The notes under the pieces are model-generated. The model saw only the letters and a program-made list of their open reading frames with translations, searched no databases and was not told the origin of the DNA. Below are positions 9,452-14,146 of a DNA stretch of 14,146 nucleotides, in pieces. Source of the stretch: Euperipatoides rowelli (taxonomy: Eukaryota; Onychophora; Udeonychophora; Euonychophora; Peripatopsidae); the NCBI GenBank assembly GCA_003024985.2, contig PXIH01S0000820.1. The stretch is one strand, 5' to 3'. Numbering within the stretch: position 1 is the first letter of the stretch; each line of letters opens with the position of its first letter. The position numbers were made by a program, and so were the translations under genes.

Positions 9452-9610
9452 CAGGGTTGGGCAGTATTGAAAATACATAACGAAAATACATTTGTATTTG
9501 GTATTTGGTGTTGCAAATACTTTTCATAAAGTATTTTGTAACAAAAATACATTTTAAAATTATTTTGTATTTTCAAACTTAAGTTAAAATACAAAATACT
9601 TTTAAAATAT
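9452..9610. mobile_element. Left terminus of a hAT-like transposon inserted in the LINE relic
   Basis: CAGGGTTGGGCAGTATTG opens a block of repeated AAATAC/GTATTT words: AAAATACATTTGTATTTGG, AAAGTATTTTG and ACAAAATACTTTTAAAATA. CAGGGTTGGGCA ends followed by AAATAC/GTATTT subterminal repeats are typical of a widespread hAT-like group. The inverted partner (…GCCCAACCCTG) is not found downstream in the window, so this is a solo or truncated end. The reverse-transcriptase frame stops exactly at its first base. Its right limit is set where the AAATAC words end. Confidence 0.6.
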
Positions 9611-10375
9611 ACAGTACCGGTATATATTTATTTTTATAAAAGATAAAATTTATTGTAGTACTTAATCATAAATAAAAATGTGAAAATCATAAGTTGGCCA
9701 ATGTGAAAATTTAAATATAACTAAATCATCAGTAATTCATGCAATTAATATCAGTGATGTATCTCAGACATCGCTTTTTATACAAATAATGATTGGCTAA
9801 CAACAGTGAAGAATCAATAAATCTGAATGTTGCCAGTTATGTCTGCTTATTTTTAATTTTAATTTTTTAATCAACTTTCTGATTGACTCCTAGCCTGAAA
9901 ATAACAGTTACTGGTTGTATGTTTTTTTTATTGCAAATAAATACTTTATATTTAGAAATACTTCTTATTGTATTTAGGACCCTAAGGGTTGGCAATAACC
10001 TAACCAAATATTCTATTTAAACAAAAATATGTAGGAATACAACATTGTATGCTAACAGAATTTCCCATAGGATGATTGTCCTGGAATTACACTTATTCCC
10101 TAAAAGGGGGCATGTGTGATAATGAACTTTGTTTAAAAAATTAATTTAAATGAAAATTCATATTTATAAAAGTTGAAGTTGGTAAGAAAATATAGAAGTT
10201 TTCATAAATTTTCATAGTCATTTTGAAAATCAACTTTGCAAAGACAAAAAAAATAGAAATTAATGATTTAGCATTTTAATTATGGTATGTAACTTAAAAA
10301 AATTGTTTGACAAACACTTACTGTAGATCAGAAATAAAAAGACAAACCAAGTCTTTTTTTTTTTTGACGTATTAG
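9611..10375. other. AT-rich stretch without recognisable gene
   Basis: It may include internal sequence of the hAT element that starts at 9452, but there is no transposase frame. The palindrome TACCGGTA stands at its left edge (about 9615) and recurs at about 10795. Nothing else could be supported. Confidence 0.4.
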
Positions 10376-10470
10376 CATGCCTGCCAACTTTTACGATTTA
10401 ATCGTAAAATGTACAATTTTCAATACTCTCTCATGATTTTTGTATTAGGTACTGTTTTTTACGATTTTTG
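10376..10470. repeat. ACGATTTT-word cluster with hairpin, possible transposon terminus
   Basis: GCATGCCTGCCAACTTTTAC is followed by TACGATTT, TCGTAAAAT, TACAATTTT and TTACGATTTTT. TTTTACGATT (10389-10398) and AATCGTAAAA (10400-10409) form a perfect 10-bp inverted repeat around one base. A unique leading motif followed by a short repeated word in both orientations resembles a transposon end, but no partner end was found and the family is unknown. Confidence 0.35.
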
Positions 10471-10525
10471 AAATTTTATTTTTTATATGTTTATTGAACA
10501 GAATTTGTTAAAATAAATATATATA

Positions 10526-10526
10526 N
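10526..10526. other. Ambiguous base (N)
   Basis: A single N sits in an AT-dinucleotide-like tract. It is most simply a base-calling uncertainty in low-complexity sequence. Confidence 0.95.
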
Positions 10527-10568
10527 AATATGGATAAAATATTTACAAAATTAAAAAAAAAGGCATCT

Positions 10569-10593
10569 GGTGCAACAAAAAACATGTTGCACC
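10569..10593. repeat. 8-bp inverted repeat GGTGCAAC/GTTGCACC
   Basis: GGTGCAAC at 10569-10576 and GTTGCACC at 10586-10593 are exact complements with a 9-nt spacer. The GC content of the arms makes chance less likely than for AT-rich hairpins. No promoter or gene context is visible. Confidence 0.75.
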
Positions 10594-10755
10594 TCCGCCA
10601 TTTTGAATGACGTAACAATACCTTTATTATAAGAAACAATGTTAAAGCTATACATTAATAAATAATGTACAATGAAAATAATAGACAAAAAAAAAGATCC
10701 CATATATTTCACTAAACATTTAATTTTACTTTTTTTTTTAAAAAAATTTTTTAAA

Positions 10756-10775
10756 GTTTCTCCCATTGGAGAAAC
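10756..10775. repeat. Perfect 8-bp hairpin with CATT loop
   Basis: GTTTCTCC (10756-10763) pairs exactly with GGAGAAAC (10768-10775) across CATT. It lies about 160 bp from the GGTGCAAC inverted repeat. It is preceded, not followed, by a T-rich stretch on the plus strand. Function is unknown. Confidence 0.75.
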
Positions 10776-11089
10776 AATCTAATTTATTTTACAATACCGG
10801 TACTTTCTAAATTATGTAAATTATCACAATTTATCATTTCAACAAAGGAAAATACCATCTTCGGGCTTCTACTTTCTAACTCCTTCAGCTCTCAGAAAAA
10901 TCCACCAGTTTGTTCATTATATAAAAAAATTCCTAATACTGTATGTACTTGTTATAAAATAAAGGTTTCCAATGACACCAGTATGTATCCCAGCCAGCTA
11001 GCCCTTGACAATATGCACAACCATCTAGCTGGAATTTATGATAAACACTGGTTTCATTAAGGAAAGTATTCACTAAAAAACAACAATTG

Positions 11090-11318
11090 TTCTTTAATGA
11101 GTTATTCCACTTATTCCAAGCCATGACAATCTGCAAAAGTGATTCTGCTGTAAACAGATCCATCTTTTATGATCTCCTTATTTATCTTAGCTATAACTAA
11201 AAACCTGAAATGGTTCTTTAATGAAAAATTCCATACATTCTAAGCCATGACAATCTGCAATATTCTTCTTCTGCAAACATATTCTCTTATGGTTCCCTTA
11301 TTTATCTTAGCAATAAAT
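11090..11318. repeat. Tandem duplication of about 120-124 bp
   Basis: TTCTTTAATGA, then AAGCCATGACAATCTGCAA, then CCTTATTTATCTTAGC occur in the same order at about 11090-11191 and 11214-11311, with spacing of 124 bp falling to 120 bp because of small indels. Identity is moderate, so the duplication is older than the one at 6681. The left copy overlaps a 76-codon minus-strand frame (10933-11163) that includes LQIVMAWNKWNNSLKN. The right copy preserves parts of the same reading with shifts and a stop. I do not recognise the peptide, and coding status is doubtful. Confidence 0.75.
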
Positions 11319-11688
11319 AATTTTTTCAGATTATGGGACGACTTAGAAAGATAAAGAAGAATTACTGTATATATGGGTTTTTTTCACGAATGGATATTTT
11401 TACGTTTTTACTATCTAACACATTCGCAAAGTTTTTAATTTGTGTTTGAGGTTTAAAAATTTATGCTAAAAAGATCTGTAATAGTAATCATAAACCTTCT
11501 TTAATACATTAATTTTGTTTACTGTAATTGACCTTATAACAAAATTAAATTGTTCATCTTTCCTTTAAGAGAAAACAATACTTTATTCATTATATTAATA
11601 CAATTCTACTTTCCCCGTAATCACTAAAAAATTTGTTCTTCAAATAATAATAAAATATAGTATATAAATGATGTTGATTACTATAAAT

Positions 11689-11708
11689 AAATACAGTATA
11701 CTGTATTT
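11689..11708. repeat. Perfect 20-bp palindrome inside copy B
   Basis: AAATACAGTATACTGTATTT is self-complementary throughout. Outer GTTGAT (about 11673) and ATCAAC (about 11712) extend the fold imperfectly. The palindrome lies in DNA that copy A lacks, so it could be a small nested insertion or a foldback product. Confidence 0.85.
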
Positions 11709-11860
11709 AATATCAACACTGTATTACTGAAATGATCCAATCTGGCTGTGTGAGTTCCTTAATTCAATTAAATTGTATCCCTTTTCTTCAAACTGAAATA
11801 TACAGAATTTTAATATTGAGATGGCCAGCAAAGAGCTTCAAAACGTTAAAGACATTTCTG

Positions 11861-11935
11861 CAATTAACATTGACTTGACACTTAAAATATCAGTCAAATT
11901 CATCTCCTTCCCCCCAACAATTAACATTGACTTGA
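11861..11935. repeat. 57-bp-spaced direct repeat inside copy B
   Basis: CAATTAACATTGACTTGA is exact at 11861-11878 and 11918-11935. Copy A has one related sequence (near 8303), so copy B gained a local duplication with a C-rich patch (TCCTTCCCCCC) between the two. Confidence 0.85.
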
Positions 11936-12308
11936 AACTAACTTGCAGCATGGCTTGCTTGTACATAGCATTAAGTGAAATTAAAAAAAATTAAAAAAAA
12001 AAAAAAAATTTGATTATTAAAGGCTTTATTCAATGTAAATATTTTTCTTTTTTTTTTTTAAATGTTTTTCTTATTGGTTAGTGAATGTAGTACTTTTATA
12101 GTAAATCCTGTTCTTAATTTAAAAACAGAAAATAAAATGACATTGATTTTTTTTTCATTAAAAAAGTTAAATGTACACTTTATTAAAAATTAAAAATTGA
12201 ATGCTTTTAATGAGTATTAATATTTGTGAATCTTTATTTTTGCGAAAATACGACTGCTGTGAAACTCGCGAAAATATTACTCAAGTGAAAAAATTCATAT
12301 ATACAGCA

Positions 12309-13137
12309 TTTCTGCAAAGGCTACACTATAAAGACACTAATAAAGGCAATTAAAAGCCTCACTATTTCATTCACTAAACATTTCACCTTATTTATGATGA
12401 TGACCAAGCTCCATTAAGTGAAGCTATTACAACTATAATTATCTCTGTCTTTTTGTATGTCACAGTACATCACAAAGCAGACCAAAAATATTTGCATAGT
12501 TTACTTTGTGATGAATTGAAAAATTTCATTCTTTATGTTCAAACTGTACAGATTTAAAAAAAAGAAGAAAAAAATAATCCAATAACATTGTTTATTAATA
12601 AGCATTGTGATCTTAAAAAAAAACTTCAAAAATGGTATTCTCCGGATAGCGGAAACAAAATAATGTAAACTTTGAAGATTTGAGTCATTTTTTGATGGTT
12701 TTTAAGATCTCAGTAAAATAAATAGACTTGCCTTCAATAATAATGTTTAAATATTATAGTTTATATATTATTTATTAATTACAAATGATTCAAATGTAAA
12801 ATAAATTTCAGGCAATATATTAAACAATGTATGAAATAGTCAATATATACAGTATATATAGTTTTTACATATAATACTTGGAAGTACGGTATAATATTAA
12901 AAAATATAAAACAAATATTTAAGCAAGAAGTAATGAGAAAATTGACCCTTTCATCTTTTCTGGTCCCATAAAAGTACATACTTCATGACAATACTGTATT
13001 CACAAAATTTATTGTACAATAAATTAAAGGTCACATAAAATGGAATTTAAAAAAAAAAAAAAATCAATTAGTTTAAAAGAAAATCAATAGAAAAGAATTC
13101 CACTTGGTTAAAAAAAATGAAATTGATACTCAATCAT
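12309..13137. other. AT-rich stretch without recognisable gene
   Basis: No coding frame, terminus or strong repeat was found. A 66-codon minus-strand frame at 12779-12979 is low-complexity and has no motif. TATACAGTATATATA at about 12845 belongs to the recurring TACAGTA words noted elsewhere in the window. Confidence 0.45.
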
Positions 13138-13283
13138 TTTTATTTCACGATGACATTTGGAAAATCTGTAGCATGTACTATTGTGCACTGACTACCATTT
13201 GGATTCTAATGGCCAAATATCAAATAGTCACAAATTATTCGCAGCAGGATCCAAATAGTTCAAATATGGTGTTTCATTACCAT
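13138..13283. mobile_element. CpG-decayed right terminus of the ATTCG-rich hAT group
   Basis: Read in reverse from 13283 the tract begins AATGAAACACCATATTTGAA and continues with CTATTTGGATCC, CTATTTGATATTTGGCC and ATCCAAATGG. Replacing each TTTG with TTCG gives the ATTCG-rich pattern of the intact element at 4321-6237, as expected if CpG sites in an old copy had mutated to TpG/CpA. The outermost AGGG is lost (ATTACC instead of ATCCCT). The 60-codon frame at 13104-13286 simply reads through this relic. The left limit is approximate. Confidence 0.4.
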
Positions 13284-13495
13284 TAAATGATTTATTTATT
13301 TATATATTTTATTAAAAAAAATAAGAGAAACATTTTTCAAACAATTTCTATTAAAATTATGTATCATGCATTTATTCAAAATAAAATAGCTTATATTTTA
13401 GCAACTTAGGATAATCACAGGCATTTTAAATTATTATGGAAAATTTGAAAAAAAAAAGAAGAACTATGGCTTCAAAATTGTTTAGTATAAACTAT

Positions 13496-13570
13496 TCCGC
13501 CGGATATGAATGGAAAAATGACCGGTATTTGGCCGGAGCCGAATATAAAGCCAGCATTTGGTTCATCCCT
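13496..13570. mobile_element. Second right terminus of the ATTCG-rich hAT group
   Basis: Read in reverse from 13570 it begins AGGGATGAACCAAATGCTGG, then TATATTCGGC, GGCCAAATACCGGTCATT and CATATCCGGCGG. The order of GGCC...AATACCGG.CATT matches the right end of the element at 4321-6237, whose reversed end contains GGCCTAATACCGGACATT. No matching left end was found upstream, so it is solo or truncated. Confidence 0.55.
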
Positions 13571-14146
13571 TCTTACAATACTCAAATTCTGTCAGCATAA
13601 ATGAAGTCGGGTGCAGTTCAGAAAAGCTGATTACCTGAAGTTGAGTGTTAAACTATCGTAGTTAGAGTTAAGATTCAAGTGAGAATAAAACTTATGGTAG
13701 TTCTAGTTAGAAATGTAATTTTTTTTGCATTTTAATTATTGCGAGCTTAATGAAAAATAGTTACGATGTAAATATGTTGGATTGTACTGATGATAATCAG
13801 CTCTGCGGAACCGTATCCATGAAGTCTACATTTACTTAATTTTTTTTTTTCATTCATTCATTAATAATTTTCTACATTAAAGTTTCCAATACATAAAAAG
13901 TGAACTAATTAATTTATATCAAAGCATAACAACTGATTATAATTCAGCATCTACCATATATGGTTTTTTTTTTGTTTATTTTTATCTCTCAAATGTTAGT
14001 GAGTAGATCGGAATGTCTTATTAGAATAGACTTCTGAATTTTCTGTTTTTTTTTTTAAAAAAAGCTCTCGTTTCGTAATGTTTTCACTAACGAGGATTGC
14101 TTGAACTTATTTGAAACAATATTTTTTTTTTCAGTTTACAATTTGT
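13571..14146. other. AT-rich stretch without recognisable gene
   Basis: T-runs stand at about 13839, 13963, 14045 and 14122, and two tracts carry GA-rich or CG-containing words (about 13600-13640 and 14070-14100). There is no open frame, terminus or inverted repeat I can support. Confidence 0.45.

Larger units (their letters stand above)
11365..12306. mobile_element. Non-autonomous DNA transposon, copy B (CTGTATATATGG family), about 942 bp
   Basis: The left end is CTGTATATATGGGTTTTTTT and the right end, reversed, is CTGTATATATGAATTTTTTC. The left flank is TA (11363-11364) and the right flank is CA (12307-12308), fitting a TA duplication with one later change. It is in the same orientation as the copy at 7811-8727 and shares with it the 69-bp core (here 11487-11555). 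Compared with that copy it carries extra DNA at about 11600-11720, including the palindrome AAATACAGTATACTGTATTT. It also has an internal duplication of CAATTAACATTGACTTGA (11861 and 11918). No transposase frame is present. Confidence 0.8.

Noticed and set aside
12431-12439. AACTATAAT matching the flank of the hAT terminus at 9452, as a possible right-hand target duplication
   Set aside because: The bases just before it do not resemble a GCCCAACCCTG end, and what follows does not resume the LINE frame. The 9-mer is AT-rich and likely coincidental.
12779-12979. 66-codon minus-strand frame
   Set aside because: Low-complexity Ile/Tyr/Phe-rich translation with no recognisable motif.
13104-13286. 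60-codon plus-strand frame
   Set aside because: It lies across the CpG-decayed hAT terminus, so the reading is incidental.
1-14146. Bacterial-type genes, tRNA/rRNA genes, CRISPR arrays or a novel multi-gene system
   Set aside because: There are no ribosome-binding sites with coding frames, no cloverleaf-like or box A/B sequence, no regularly spaced direct-repeat array and no gene cluster. All stronger signals are transposon relics.

Overview
The window is AT-rich, non-coding eukaryotic DNA, almost certainly from an animal and most likely a marine invertebrate. It has no bacterial or viral gene layout, no open frame over 86 codons, many A/T homopolymers, and a dense layer of decayed transposons. 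The terminal motifs (CAGGG..., AGGGATGAA...ATTCG..., CTGTATATATGG...) are of the kind seen in transposon-rich animal genomes, and TAGGCCTA/TAGGCTATA words recur. An echinoderm-like or other aquatic invertebrate host is only a guess. I see no host exon, tRNA, rRNA, CRISPR array or intact gene. The window is best read as intergenic or intronic sequence.

Layout. Positions 1-214 are the right terminus of a hAT-like element, with a 54-bp subterminal tandem repeat. 215-2640 is featureless AT-rich DNA with one good hairpin and a possible poly(A) region near 2500. 2645-3000 is an interlaced inverted-repeat element. 3077-3459 is a short non-autonomous hAT-like element flanked by ACTTA. 3600-3810 looks like the reversed 3' tail of a LINE. 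4321-6237 is a roughly 1.9-kb hAT-like element with both ends present. 6681-6930 is a 128-bp tandem duplication followed by an A9T10 palindrome.

The second half is dominated by two copies (7811-8727 and 11365-12306) of one roughly 0.92-0.94-kb non-autonomous DNA transposon with CTGTATATATGG ends and TA flanks. Between them lie a frameshifted reverse-transcriptase relic (8880-9451) and a CAGGGTTGGGC hAT-type terminus at 9452, which cuts the relic in mid-frame. After these come unexplained hairpins and a roughly 122-bp tandem duplication (11090-11318). At 13138-13570 there are two more termini of the ATTCG-rich hAT group, with signs of CpG decay.

No genes work together here. What the sequence records is a succession of insertions: LINE first, then a hAT into it, then several families of short terminal-inverted-repeat elements, followed by CpG decay and small duplications. 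The most distinctive items are the CTGTATATATGG element pair with its near-identical 69-bp core, the LINE/hAT junction, and the excess of TACAGT/ACTGTA words.
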